Origin: Clostridiales bacterium
GTDB lineage: Bacteria; Bacillota; Clostridia; Oscillospirales; Acutalibacteraceae
Length of the DNA: 43,490 nucleotides
NCBI GenBank assembly: GCA_022800315.1
Contig: JAAWQC010000021.1
Coordinates: forward strand, 1-43,490
Reading direction: 5' to 3'
This document shows, piece after piece, positions 32,416 to 39,883 of the stretch (position 1 is the stretch's first letter; every line of letters begins with the position of its first letter). The translations under genes were made by a program, and so were the position numbers. The notes beneath the pieces are model-generated. The model was given only the letters and a program-made list of their open reading frames with translations, searched no databases and had not been told where the DNA came from.

Positions 32416-34227
32416 ATGACGTGGCTAACGGTACAGGCCGCCGCTGAGTTGCGCAACGTTACGGAAAGCGCAATGTGGAAAGCGGTAAAACAGAATAGGC
32501 TAGAGTACCGCTATGTCAAAGGGGTAGGGCGTGGCGGTAAGCAGCTTCTGATCGCGCTTGAGAGCCTGCCGCAGGAAGCGCAAGACCGGTATAACCAGGT
32601 GGAGCAGGAGCCCGCTCCCGTTCTGCAATACACTGGCAAGCAGCGGGAAGCGGCGGATTTCAAGGCCCTCATATCCTCTTGGTATGACCGGTTCGGCGGC
32701 TCCATTGAGGAATTTGTCCGGCAGTTCAACGAGGAAAACCCGCCTGAAGACGCGATCACAGTCAAGCAGCTGTACCGCTGGCACCAGAAATACAAGAGTG
32801 GCGGCGTGGCCGCGCTCATCGACAAGCGCGGGGGCCATAACCGGGGCGATACCGGTATACCCCCGGACGCATGGGAATACTTCTACGCCATGTATATGAC
32901 CCAGCAGAAACGAAGCGTGAAGCTGTGTTGGGACAAGACCAGAATCCAGTACCCGGATATCCCGTCCGTATCTTCCTTTGAACGGCAGGTCAGGAAAATC
33001 CCCAAACTGGCAATCCTGTATTACCGGGAAGGCCCAAAGGTATTCAACGACAATCTTCCGTATATGGACAGGGACAAGACGGATATACAATCCAACGACA
33101 TATGGTATTCCGACCATCACCGCGTGGATGTGTTCATCAAAAGCGCGGACGGGCTGCACGCCGTCCGACCGTGGCTGACCGTGTTCTTCGACGCCCGCTC
33201 GAACAAGGTCATTTCGTATTTTGTCCGGTTCGACGATCCGGACGCCACGGTTGTCAAAAAGTGTTTCCGGCTTGGCGTGGAACAGTATGGCCTCCCAAAC
33301 GAAGTGTCTTTTGACAACGGAAAGGACTACCGTGCCAAAAAATCATTCAGCAGGGATTATCCCCTCTCACTGGTGAATCAGTTGGGGATAGGCGTCATAT
33401 ATGCTACCCCCTATCACGGAGCAGCGAAGACCGTCGAACGGTTCTTCGGTACATTTACCAACCGGTTCAGCCGTTTGTTTCCCACCTACACCGGTAAAGA
33501 CGCCAAAAACAGACCGGAGTGTATGCGTACCAGTGATAAGAATATTGTGAAGCTAGCTCCCACGCTGGCCGAGTATGTCGAAGCCCTGGACACGTACATA
33601 GAAGAGTACAACCATACGCCCAGCAAAGGCAAAGACATGGAAGGAAAATGCCCGGAGCAGGTATACTTTGAAAACCTCAAAACTAAGCGCGTAATCAGCA
33701 ATCACGAGGCGCTACGGCTTCTGTGCGGGAATTCGGAAGAGCGGGTTATCCATAAAAACGGTGTTTCCTTCAAGAACAACAGCTATTTCCATGAAACCCT
33801 TCTGGCGCACGTCGGCGAGAGGGTTATCGTCACCTACGATCCGGACAATCTCGACCAGCTAGCCGTGTTCGATATGGAAAACCGGGCTATCTGTATGGCC
33901 CAAGCCAAAATTCGCACCCCGTTCCGGCATACCACCGAGGCGGACTACAATCAGGCGGCCAAGTCCAAGAAAGCCGCCTGGGCCGTTATGGAGAAGTATC
34001 GGCCCGTTCGCGAGTTAAGTGTTCACGAATTGATCGCCCGTCAGCAGCTGATGGAAAAGCGGTTTGAGGAAACCGGCGAGGCCCAGACGGTGGAACATAT
34101 CACGCCCCAAGCGGCGAGGAACGCCGAGATTATAGAAAGCACTAATCAGCCCGCCGGTTCGCGGCGGATCCGGAAGGAGGACAGCATAAGCGAAACCCTG
34201 ATGGAACTATACGAGAGAAAAGCATAA
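32416..34227 (+). CDS. Mu-type DDE transposase (MuA-like)
   Basis: A 603-residue transposase that would cut and join the element ends. AGGAG lies 9 bp before the ATG at 32416. Residues 1-65 resemble the Mu DNA-binding winged helix (TVQAAAELRNVTESAMWKAV, then GRGGKQLLIALESLP). Residues about 75-150 hold a second helix-turn-helix (ITVKQLYRWHQKYKSGGVAALIDKRG), and residues about 225-350 the RNase H-like integrase core with D233 (WYSDHHRVDVF), D300 (SFDNGKDYR) and E341 (KTVERFFG). Residues about 430-500 are a Mu C-terminal-like beta barrel (HKNGVSFKNNSYFH, VTYDPDNLDQLAVF). All three catalytic acids are present, so it looks active. The MuB-like gene follows 13 bp later. Confidence 0.93.
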   Translation: MTWLTVQAAAELRNVTESAMWKAVKQNRLEYRYVKGVGRGGKQLLIALESLPQEAQDRYNQVEQEPAPVLQYTGKQREAADFKALISSWYDRFGGSIEEFVRQFNEENPPEDAITVKQLYRWHQKYKSGGVAALIDKRGGHNRGDTGIPPDAWEYFYAMYMTQQKRSVKLCWDKTRIQYPDIPSVSSFERQVRKIPKLAILYYREGPKVFNDNLPYMDRDKTDIQSNDIWYSDHHRVDVFIKSADGLHAVRPWLTVFFDARSNKVISYFVRFDDPDATVVKKCFRLGVEQYGLPNEVSFDNGKDYRAKKSFSRDYPLSLVNQLGIGVIYATPYHGAAKTVERFFGTFTNRFSRLFPTYTGKDAKNRPECMRTSDKNIVKLAPTLAEYVEALDTYIEEYNHTPSKGKDMEGKCPEQVYFENLKTKRVISNHEALRLLCGNSEERVIHKNGVSFKNNSYFHETLLAHVGERVIVTYDPDNLDQLAVFDMENRAICMAQAKIRTPFRHTTEADYNQAAKSKKAAWAVMEKYRPVRELSVHELIARQQLMEKRFEETGEAQTVEHITPQAARNAEIIESTNQPAGSRRIRKEDSISETLMELYERKA

Positions 34228-34240
34228 AGGAGGTCATGCC

Positions 34241-35149
34241 ATGTTTGAAGACACACGGAAGGCCCTGGCGGAATTCATGCAGCGGAGCGGCAAATCCCAG
34301 CGGCAGATTTCCAAGGAAACCGGGCTTTCCACGTCGGTTATCTCGCAATTCTTAAGCGGCACCTACACCGGAGACAATGAGGAAGTTTCTAAGATCATCC
34401 GCCAGTATCTCCCCATCAGTAAAGAGCGTTTAAACACGGTTTCCGGTATTCAGTTCTATGAGGGCCTGTACAACACACGGGAAGTCCTGTTCGCCTGTAA
34501 TTACGCCCATCGGAACAACGACGCTTCACTGGTGAGCGGGGACGCGGGAGCCGGAAAAACCACCAGCTTGAAGCGATATGCCGACACCACCATCGGGGTG
34601 ATACTTGTCACGGCCAACGCCTGCATCACGACGGCCACGGCCATTCTTGGCCTGATATGCCGGAAACTGGGGAAGCAGCCGCCGACCAGACGGGCGGCGC
34701 TGATGAATCTACTTGTGGAACAACTGGCCGACACCAACCGCCTGATTATCGTGGACGAAGCCGACCACCTCTCACTGGACGCGCTCCAAGCCGTCCGGAA
34801 TCTGAACGATGAAGCCCATGTGGGATTGGTCTTGTCCGGCAACGATAAGATTTACCGCCAGATGCTTTCCCCGCGGCGCGGCTATGAATTCGACCAGCTT
34901 CGGACGCGGTTTGCCGTCCGCAAGAAGGTGTTTAACGATTACACCGTGGAGGAAATGAAAGCCATGTTCCCAGGCATGAACGAGGACTGCATCGGCTATA
35001 TGCTGAAGCTGGCCTGTTCGGAAAGCCTGCGCACGGTCGGCAAGCTCTACAACATAGCCCAGGAGGCGGCAAAGGTCAGAGGCGAACGGCTGGCCGTCAA
35101 GCATCTTCGGGATACGCAAAGACAGCTTTTAGGGGAGGTTGTAGCGTGA
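34241..35149 (+). CDS. MuB-like AAA+ ATPase, transposition target selector
   Basis: A 302-residue ATPase expected to bind target DNA and activate the transposase. AAAGGAGG precedes the ATG. Residues about 10-40 form a helix-turn-helix (SQRQISKETGLSTSVISQFLSG), as in MuB. Walker A is GDAGAGKTTS from about residue 100; Walker B is LIIVDEADHL (D172, E173); NLNDEAHVGLVLSGND carries sensor 1. Size and layout match MuB and related TnsC-like proteins. The next small ORF starts 4 bp before the stop, so translation may be coupled. Confidence 0.92.
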   Translation: MFEDTRKALAEFMQRSGKSQRQISKETGLSTSVISQFLSGTYTGDNEEVSKIIRQYLPISKERLNTVSGIQFYEGLYNTREVLFACNYAHRNNDASLVSGDAGAGKTTSLKRYADTTIGVILVTANACITTATAILGLICRKLGKQPPTRRAALMNLLVEQLADTNRLIIVDEADHLSLDALQAVRNLNDEAHVGLVLSGNDKIYRQMLSPRRGYEFDQLRTRFAVRKKVFNDYTVEEMKAMFPGMNEDCIGYMLKLACSESLRTVGKLYNIAQEAAKVRGERLAVKHLRDTQRQLLGEVVA

Positions 35150-35235
35150 GGGAACAAAAAGAAAAGGCAGCTGCTATTGGTAGTAGCAACCGCCCGCTAG
35201 GAAAAACTTCTGCCAAGAAGTCGACTATAGTTTAA
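35146..35235 (+). CDS. tiny ORF coupled to the MuB-like gene (29 aa)
   Basis: GTG at 35146 overlaps the MuB-like stop in a GTGA junction and has AGGGGAGG 7 bp upstream. The 29-residue basic peptide (MREQKEKAAAIGSSN...KKSTIV) has no known relatives that I recognise. The site makes translation likely, but it could be the start of a gene truncated by frameshift. Confidence 0.45.
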   Translation: MREQKEKAAAIGSSNRPLGKTSAKKSTIV

Positions 35236-35449
35236 CATCAGCCGGCGAAAAATACAAGCAATTGAAAAACACGGCCTGTGCGCCTCAAATAGACGTTTTC
35301 TATCTGTTACTGAAAGGGTAATAGCGAAAGGCATACAAGCCGTTTTAAACGAAATTAAACGGAGTTTAAATCATCTTAAGGAGTTGATACCGGATGGAAT
35401 TCAAAAGCAGCAGCGAACACTGCCGGAGGCTATTGGAAACTGTACATAG
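35231..35449 (+). pseudogene. open frame without a start codon, possible decayed gene
   Basis: A 72-codon stretch free of stops reads FNISRRKIQAIEKHGLCASN... and then LNEIKRSLNHLKELIPDG. Composition is protein-like (basic, helical), but no ATG, GTG or TTG with a ribosome site opens it. It lies in another frame just beyond the 29-codon ORF, so the two may be remnants of one early-region gene. Confidence 0.3.
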
Positions 35450-35474
35450 CTGGGAAGGAGGGGATGAGAGATGA
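35394..35474 (+). CDS. tiny ORF (26 aa) overlapping the next gene
   Basis: ATG at 35394 with AAGGAG 10 bp upstream; 26 residues ending in WEGGDER. Its stop TGA overlaps the following ATG (ATGA, 35471-35474). It may act as a leader that feeds ribosomes into the 55-residue gene. No function is known. Confidence 0.4.
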   Translation: MEFKSSSEHCRRLLETVHSWEGGDER

Positions 35475-35638
35475 AGAACACATCTTCCGCCGTTCGCAGT
35501 CAAGAGCACAACCTTGCAGATACAAGGGAAAGCCAAACAACAAAAAATGATATACAGGCTGTGTTGTTGATGTTTAGTAAACTGTCGGATGAAAACAAGA
35601 AACTCGTGATTTCACTAGTGGAAAGATTATCACAGTAG
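35471..35638 (+). CDS. small acidic/helical protein of the element (55 aa)
   Basis: AAGGAGG lies 9 bp before the ATG at 35471. The product is hydrophilic at first and ends in an amphipathic helix (AVLLMFSKLSDENKKLVISLVERLSQ). Small proteins with such a tail are common in Firmicute phages and transposable elements. No function is proposed. Confidence 0.55.
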   Translation: MKNTSSAVRSQEHNLADTRESQTTKNDIQAVLLMFSKLSDENKKLVISLVERLSQ

Positions 35639-35758
35639 ATATACTTTTATACTCATTTATATATCAATCCACGCGGATGCCCGGATAATAACCACTGATG
35701 AAGCGACCAGGCCGGTTTAATGGCTGACGTTGTTGGGATCGAAGGGGGAAAAGCAAAA

Positions 35759-36043
35759 ATGGAAACAAAACCAATTGCCAGCGCAAGCCTTACCGAACGT
35801 TTTGTATTCTGTATAGAAAAACGAATGCAGGAGAACGTGAATGTTCCACTGTCGGCGGAAGGGCTGCGGTTGGCAAAAGAGGGGATTTGGAGGCTTAAGG
35901 AATCCCCGTTGAGTGAAAAGGATAGGCAGGAAATGGAAAAACTTCTTCTTAAGCTTATCAATACTATTTTCGGGGACGGTGTTCTTTTCGGAACTCATGC
36001 CGCTATTACTGCTTTCACGGAGATTCAACCTATACGAGAATAA
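35759..36043 (+). CDS. hypothetical protein of the element (94 aa)
   Basis: The ATG at 35759 has AAGGGGG 10 bp upstream and is preferred to the ATG at 35720, which has no site. The 94-residue product is helical (LTERFVFCIEKRMQENVNVPLSAEGLRLAKEGIW), followed by KDRQEMEKLLLKLINTIFGDG. No domain is recognised. It stands between the transposition genes and the Mor-like activator, where Mu-like phages keep small early proteins of varied role. Confidence 0.65.
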   Translation: METKPIASASLTERFVFCIEKRMQENVNVPLSAEGLRLAKEGIWRLKESPLSEKDRQEMEKLLLKLINTIFGDGVLFGTHAAITAFTEIQPIRE

Positions 36044-36084
36044 GTGAAATTATCAACTACAAAGGGAAAGGTGATGACAATAGA

Positions 36085-36369
36085 ATGATAAATGACCTTT
36101 TAGAGCTCCTGGAGCAGGAAGACCTCAGCGAATCACAGCGGGAAATAGCGGAAGTGACAGGAATGGAAATGTACCGCAAACTGATTCGCGAATTCGGTGG
36201 AAGCGACCCTATTTATTTTCCCAATGCGGAGAGCGTTACCCTTTCTGCAAGGAACAGGATCATCAAGCAGGAGTTTCTTGATGGAGTATCCCCACGGAAG
36301 CTGGCGGCGAAATACTCACTCAGTGAACAATATGTCAGGACACTTATAAAACAACTCACAAATCAGTGA
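36085..36369 (+). CDS. Mor-like transcription activator
   Basis: A 94-residue protein of the Mor/C family. In phage Mu, Mor turns on the middle promoter and C the late promoters. Seen: an N-terminal helical dimerisation part (LSESQREIAEVTGMEMYRKLIREFGGSDPIYFP), the typical IYFPN.ES turn, and a C-terminal helix-turn-helix (NRIIKQEFLDGVSPRKLAAKYSLSEQYVRTLIKQL). AAAGGTG lies 11 bp before the ATG. It is immediately followed by the scaffold and capsid genes, so those are its likely targets. No clear middle promoter was identified in the 36-bp gap. Confidence 0.87.
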   Translation: MINDLLELLEQEDLSESQREIAEVTGMEMYRKLIREFGGSDPIYFPNAESVTLSARNRIIKQEFLDGVSPRKLAAKYSLSEQYVRTLIKQLTNQ

Positions 36370-36405
36370 TTTTCACAAGGTATTTATGGCAGTGAGAAGG
36401 TTGTT

Positions 36406-36873
36406 ATGGAAAAGAAGACGCAGGCTATGGAGGCCACGGAACCCGCCGAAACAGCGATGGAACCGAAGACGCTTGATACAAAAGATAAACTATTCACACA
36501 GGATGAAGTGGACGAAATCGTTCAATGTTGTCTTGCCAAGGAGCGGGAAAGATTGGCCAGTGGGGGCGAGAACACAGAAATTGAGCAGAAGCTTGCTGAA
36601 CGGGAACAGGCTGTACTCCAACGGGAATTACGGGCCGATGCCATAGACCGGTTGAAACATGACGGTTACCCGCAAAAGCTTGTCGATTTAATCCCATGCG
36701 ACAATGCAGAAATGTTCGAGGATAGATATAAAGCCGTTGTGAAGGTTTATAACGATATAAAAAACGACTTTGTCCCTAAGGCACCAATAAAAGCAGGAGC
36801 ATACGAGCAGGAAAAACCGACATACAAAGACCCGTTGCAGGAGGTATTCAGCCCGAAAAATCGGAAAGGATGA
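36406..36873 (+). CDS. capsid scaffold-like protein (DUF4355 type)
   Basis: A 155-residue acidic protein with the layout of phage scaffolding proteins. A disordered start (MEATEPAETAMEPKT) precedes FTQDEVDEIVQCCLAKERERLA and a long charged helix (EIEQKLAEREQAVLQREL). The C-terminal part (ADAIDRLKHDGYPQKLVDLIP...FEDRYKAVVKVYND) is typical of DUF4355. The end is basic and Pro-rich, as in the coat-binding tails of scaffolds. AGAAGG lies 5 bp before the ATG. It sits 7 bp before the capsid gene, the standard phage order. Its job would be to direct assembly of the capsid shell and then leave it. Confidence 0.83.
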   Translation: MEKKTQAMEATEPAETAMEPKTLDTKDKLFTQDEVDEIVQCCLAKERERLASGGENTEIEQKLAEREQAVLQRELRADAIDRLKHDGYPQKLVDLIPCDNAEMFEDRYKAVVKVYNDIKNDFVPKAPIKAGAYEQEKPTYKDPLQEVFSPKNRKG

Positions 36874-36880
36874 TTAGTAA

Positions 36881-37732
36881 ATGGCAACCATCAACTTAAC
36901 AACCAAATTTCAACCGTACACCGATGAGCAGTTTGCAACAGAAAGCAAAAAGTCTTTGTTGACAAATCAGGACTTTGATTGGACAGGAGCGCATACCGTT
37001 AAGGTGTACAAGATCACCACCGCCGCCATGAACGACTACGGGCGAAACGGGCCAGATTCAAATAACTGGAGCCGATACGGCGCGGTAGCTGCTTTAGATG
37101 CTACTACTGAAGAAATGACGCTTTCCAAGGATAGATCGTTCACATTCGCCATTGACAAGCTGGACCAGGACGAGACCAACGATCAACTCGCGGCCGCTTC
37201 GGCTCTGGCACGGCAGCAGCGGGAAGTAGTGATCCCCGAGGTGGACAAATATGTCTATGGTGTTATGACGGCCAAGGCGGGCACTAAACCAGCGGCGCTG
37301 ACATTAACCGCCGCCAACATTTATGAGGAAATCCTTAAAGGGTCAGAGGTCTTGGACAATGAAGAGGTGCCAGAAAGTGGGCGGATTCTGGTAGTCACCC
37401 CAACAACCTATTCGCTGATGAAGAAATGTACCGATATCGCCATGGAAACCGACATTGGTAACGACGTGCGGCTAAAGGGCGTAATTGGTATGTTGGATGG
37501 CATGGCGGTACAGAAAATTCCTGCCGCGCGACTGGTGGAGGGCTTCGGTTTCATGATTGCCCACCCCTGTGCCATAGTAGCCCCGGTAAAGCTGGATGAC
37601 TACAAAATTCACGATGACCCGCCCGGCATTTCTGGTTCTCTGGTGGAAGGGCGCATCTGCTATGATGCTTTCGTACTGGACAACAAGGCCAAAGCGATTT
37701 ACTATCAGGCCGTCACAAAAACATCCGCATAA
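36881..37732 (+). CDS. major capsid protein
   Basis: A 283-residue HK97-fold-type coat protein. Motifs that recur in Firmicute phage capsids: an N-arm (MATINLTTKFQPYTDEQFA), the NYWSRYGAV-like beta region, LSKDRSFTFAIDKLDQDETND, the spine helix AAASALARQQREVVIPEVDKYVY, TAANIYEEILKGSEVLDNEEVP, ILVVTPTTYSLMK, and a C-terminal P-domain strand (GFMIAHPCAIVAPVKLDDYKIHDDP). It is full length and undamaged. It is the last gene of the element: only a hairpin and 130 bp of AT-rich DNA separate it from the right end. No protease, portal, connector or tail gene accompanies it. Confidence 0.88.
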   Translation: MATINLTTKFQPYTDEQFATESKKSLLTNQDFDWTGAHTVKVYKITTAAMNDYGRNGPDSNNWSRYGAVAALDATTEEMTLSKDRSFTFAIDKLDQDETNDQLAAASALARQQREVVIPEVDKYVYGVMTAKAGTKPAALTLTAANIYEEILKGSEVLDNEEVPESGRILVVTPTTYSLMKKCTDIAMETDIGNDVRLKGVIGMLDGMAVQKIPAARLVEGFGFMIAHPCAIVAPVKLDDYKIHDDPPGISGSLVEGRICYDAFVLDNKAKAIYYQAVTKTSA

Positions 37733-37739
37733 AGACAGA

Positions 37740-37774
37740 TTAACCGCTCTCAAATACGATTTGAGAGCGGTTAA
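37740..37774. terminator. hairpin after the capsid gene
   Basis: Perfect 16-base arms (37740-37755, 37759-37774) with an ACG loop, 7 bp after the capsid stop. The T tail is short. Confidence 0.7.
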
Positions 37775-37898
37775 TCATGAGGCCGGTGCTTAGTCAGCCT
37801 CCATCACACTTTATTGCATATTTTATCATCTATTAACGGTTGTAAAACGGCAACTTAAGCTTTTATACCTGTTTATCACGTTTAATAACGGGATTTAT

Positions 37899-37915
37899 CT
37901 CATTTTGCGTGACGC
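37899..37915 (-). repeat. internal transposase site R2
   Basis: CTCATTTTGCGTGACGC occurs here and again at 37922-37938, a 17-bp direct repeat with a 23-bp period. Both are inverted relative to the left-end sites. Confidence 0.8.
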
Positions 37916-37918
37916 AGG

Positions 37919-37945
37919 ATTCTCATTTTGCGTGACGCGCTACAA
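37919..37945 (-). repeat. right inverted terminal repeat with transposase site R1
   Basis: The reverse complement matches the left end at 23 of 27 positions; the core is CGTCACGCAAAATGAGAAT. Confidence 0.85.
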
Positions 37946-37974
37946 CTGCACCGTATCCTTTCCGCTTACTCAGC

Positions 37975-38007
37975 AAAAACTCCCGGGACGCTGTCCCGGG
38001 AGTTTTT
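37975..38007. terminator. bidirectional terminator right of the element
   Basis: Perfect 15-base arms (37975-37989, 37993-38007), A5/T5 edges. It ends the minus-strand glycosidase gene and, before insertion, would have stood about 40 bp after the histidine kinase stop. Confidence 0.88.
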
Positions 38008-38018
38008 TAAGGAATCCT

Positions 38019-39710
38019 TTATGCTTGTGAGGACTTCCCTTCCTCACTGCCGATAAAAAGGTTGCCGTCGATCACTGCGTCTTCGCAGTTTTCCAGCGTT
38101 ACCCATTCCCTGCCCTTCAGCCGCGGCGGAAACATACGGCTCCTGATAATCCGGTTGTTCCGCACACGCAGGCCATCGGTGGAAAAAGCATCAATCAGCG
38201 GGAAGTCCCAGGCGTAAAAGATGTTGTCCTCCACCCGTATGTTCCGGTGGAAACAGCCCTCCGGCTCGGGTATTTCGGGATGGATGCTGATGGTGCCGGA
38301 CCCGAACTGATAAGGTGAGGTGTTGCACTCCCGGAATATATTGCCACGGATAATCACATCGGTACAGGCTCCCGATTCATACCAGCCGTTGGCGTCACCC
38401 GACAGCAGGATGGCCGCCCCCGACGTAAAAAAGCGGTTCTCCTCGATCCGTACCGGGCGGGAAGTCGTCACCAGCAAGCCCCGTGCCCGGCAGCTGTCAA
38501 AATCACAGCGGCGGCAGACAACGGCGGGCATCAAGTCCTCATTCTCCAGACAATCGCCCGTTCGAACAGCGGTAGGCGGCGCTTCCTCCAATTCCAATAT
38601 GAAACGATCGGTGGCGGTCAGCCGAAAATCATGTACCCGCCCACGGCCCCGCTCCCCCAGCGTCCTGTGATCGCGAAAAATTACGGATTGCCCCGGTGCT
38701 GCCCAGCTTTTCATCCCCACCGACTGCTCGTGGGCGAAGCTCCCTTTGAGAACGGCTCCCTCCACCGCGTCGATCCGCAGCGCCGTTCCATGGACGTTGA
38801 CCGGATCGTCCATTAAACCAAAAAAGCGGCATTCCTCCATCGTGATAATACCACCGTTGTTGGAGAAGTGGAACCCGTCGTCGTGCCCGCCCACAAACCG
38901 CCGGCCCCTTCGCCGGTTGGGCTCGATGCAGACCCGGCGGAAGGTCAAATCCCGGCAAAACTGGCAGAGAACGCCCAGACCACCATTGGCAAACATGCGG
39001 ATGCCGCTGAAGGTCACCTCTTGCGAATCCTGAGCCAGTATCCCCGGATGCCAGCGGGGATTGTGACGGATCACGACCGCATTCCCGGGGGTGGGAACCC
39101 TCTGAAAATCACCGGTGAGCCGCACCGAACCGTCTGGCCGGCTCTCGGCATGGGAGACGGGATAAACGTCTCCCGTGTCGTATGCCACCATATTCCGGTC
39201 GGTATCGAACTCGATCAGGCTGTGCCACGACTTGGGCGCCTCCCAATCCTCTCCCCGAAAGAACAGAATGCCGTTATTCACACGGTGAGGAAACCGCGTC
39301 GGATCAATATTCACATCCATAAACCCATCGCCCGCCGACCGGATATTCCCTTCGGCGGACAGCGGAATATCCCAATCAATTGAAAAATTCTCCAGCCTTA
39401 CCTGCCAGCAGCCGTCCACCGCAATCGGCAGAACCTGTCCATGAAAAATCAGGTCCGCCCCGTTCCCATCCAACACCACATGGGACATATTTTCCATTAA
39501 AATCGCGATGTACTTGGGATTGATCGGATCGCTGTTCGATAGCCAGTAATCCCGTTTGATACCGTTTACGGCATAGAAATCGTACCGGCCGGGCCGGAGG
39601 ACAAACCGGGTGTCCGCCGCATGATCGCTGAACATAGCCTGAAATTTCTGCGTCTGATCCTCCCCCGTATCCGGTCGGATATCGTAGCGTAGCGCGTCTA
39701 CCTCATCCAT
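38019..39710 (-). CDS. GH110-like right-handed beta-helix glycosidase
   Basis: A 563-residue parallel beta-helix protein. Repeated short strands (VTFSGIRMFANGG, LTFRRVCIEPNRR, ITMEECRFFG, VIIRGNIFREC, IRVEDNIFYAWD) make the coil. Blocks such as HDDGFHFSNNGG, MDDPVNVHGTALRI and GLLVTTSRPVRIEENRFF...SGDANGWYESG resemble GH110 alpha-1,3-galactosidases, which release terminal alpha-galactose from glycans. There is no signal peptide, unlike the Bacteroides enzymes, so it would act on imported oligosaccharides. The start ATG 39710 has only a GGGGG site. A pectate-lyase-like function is the alternative. It is divergent from the GDPD gene. Confidence 0.72.
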   Translation of the reverse strand: MDEVDALRYDIRPDTGEDQTQKFQAMFSDHAADTRFVLRPGRYDFYAVNGIKRDYWLSNSDPINPKYIAILMENMSHVVLDGNGADLIFHGQVLPIAVDGCWQVRLENFSIDWDIPLSAEGNIRSAGDGFMDVNIDPTRFPHRVNNGILFFRGEDWEAPKSWHSLIEFDTDRNMVAYDTGDVYPVSHAESRPDGSVRLTGDFQRVPTPGNAVVIRHNPRWHPGILAQDSQEVTFSGIRMFANGGLGVLCQFCRDLTFRRVCIEPNRRRGRRFVGGHDDGFHFSNNGGIITMEECRFFGLMDDPVNVHGTALRIDAVEGAVLKGSFAHEQSVGMKSWAAPGQSVIFRDHRTLGERGRGRVHDFRLTATDRFILELEEAPPTAVRTGDCLENEDLMPAVVCRRCDFDSCRARGLLVTTSRPVRIEENRFFTSGAAILLSGDANGWYESGACTDVIIRGNIFRECNTSPYQFGSGTISIHPEIPEPEGCFHRNIRVEDNIFYAWDFPLIDAFSTDGLRVRNNRIIRSRMFPPRLKGREWVTLENCEDAVIDGNLFIGSEEGKSSQA

Positions 39711-39818
39711 TTCGTCTGCCCCCGTTCTCTCACGATTCCCAGTATATCGGATACCGTTTCAAAAGGGAAGGTATATTTATACGATAAATCTATGACAGTC
39801 TTTATCATCACTCCGCCA

Positions 39819-39847
39819 TTGCCTTTTTCATCCGTCGGGGGTATAAT
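39819..39847 (+). promoter_or_regulatory. promoter of the GDPD gene
   Basis: TTGCCT (39819-39824), 17-bp spacer, TATAAT (39842-39847), about 37 bp before the start codon. Confidence 0.65.
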
Positions 39848-39883
39848 GCAATCGATAACGATCAGATGTCAGGAGGCCTTTCT

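Larger units (their letters stand above)
31233..37944. mobile_element. compact Mu-like transposable element encoding a capsid protein
   Basis: The bounds are set by imperfect inverted ends (31232-31258 and 37919-37945), both read inward as TGT..., and by flanking ACTGT (31228-31232) and ACTGC (37945-37949), a 5-bp target duplication with one mismatch. The contents are a divergent repressor/Cro-like pair, a MuA-like transposase, a MuB-like ATPase, small ORFs, a Mor-like activator, a scaffold-like protein and a major capsid protein. Mu-like phages are 30-40 kb; this element is 6.7 kb and has no terminase, portal, protease, lysis or tail genes. The base composition of the control region is more AT-rich than the host. 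All main genes are intact, so it may still move. Whether it is a satellite or a deleted prophage cannot be settled here. Confidence 0.85.

Noticed and set aside
35720-35758. Upstream ATG at 35720 as start of the 94-aa element protein
   Set aside because: No ribosome binding site precedes it, whereas AAGGGGG is well placed for the ATG at 35759.
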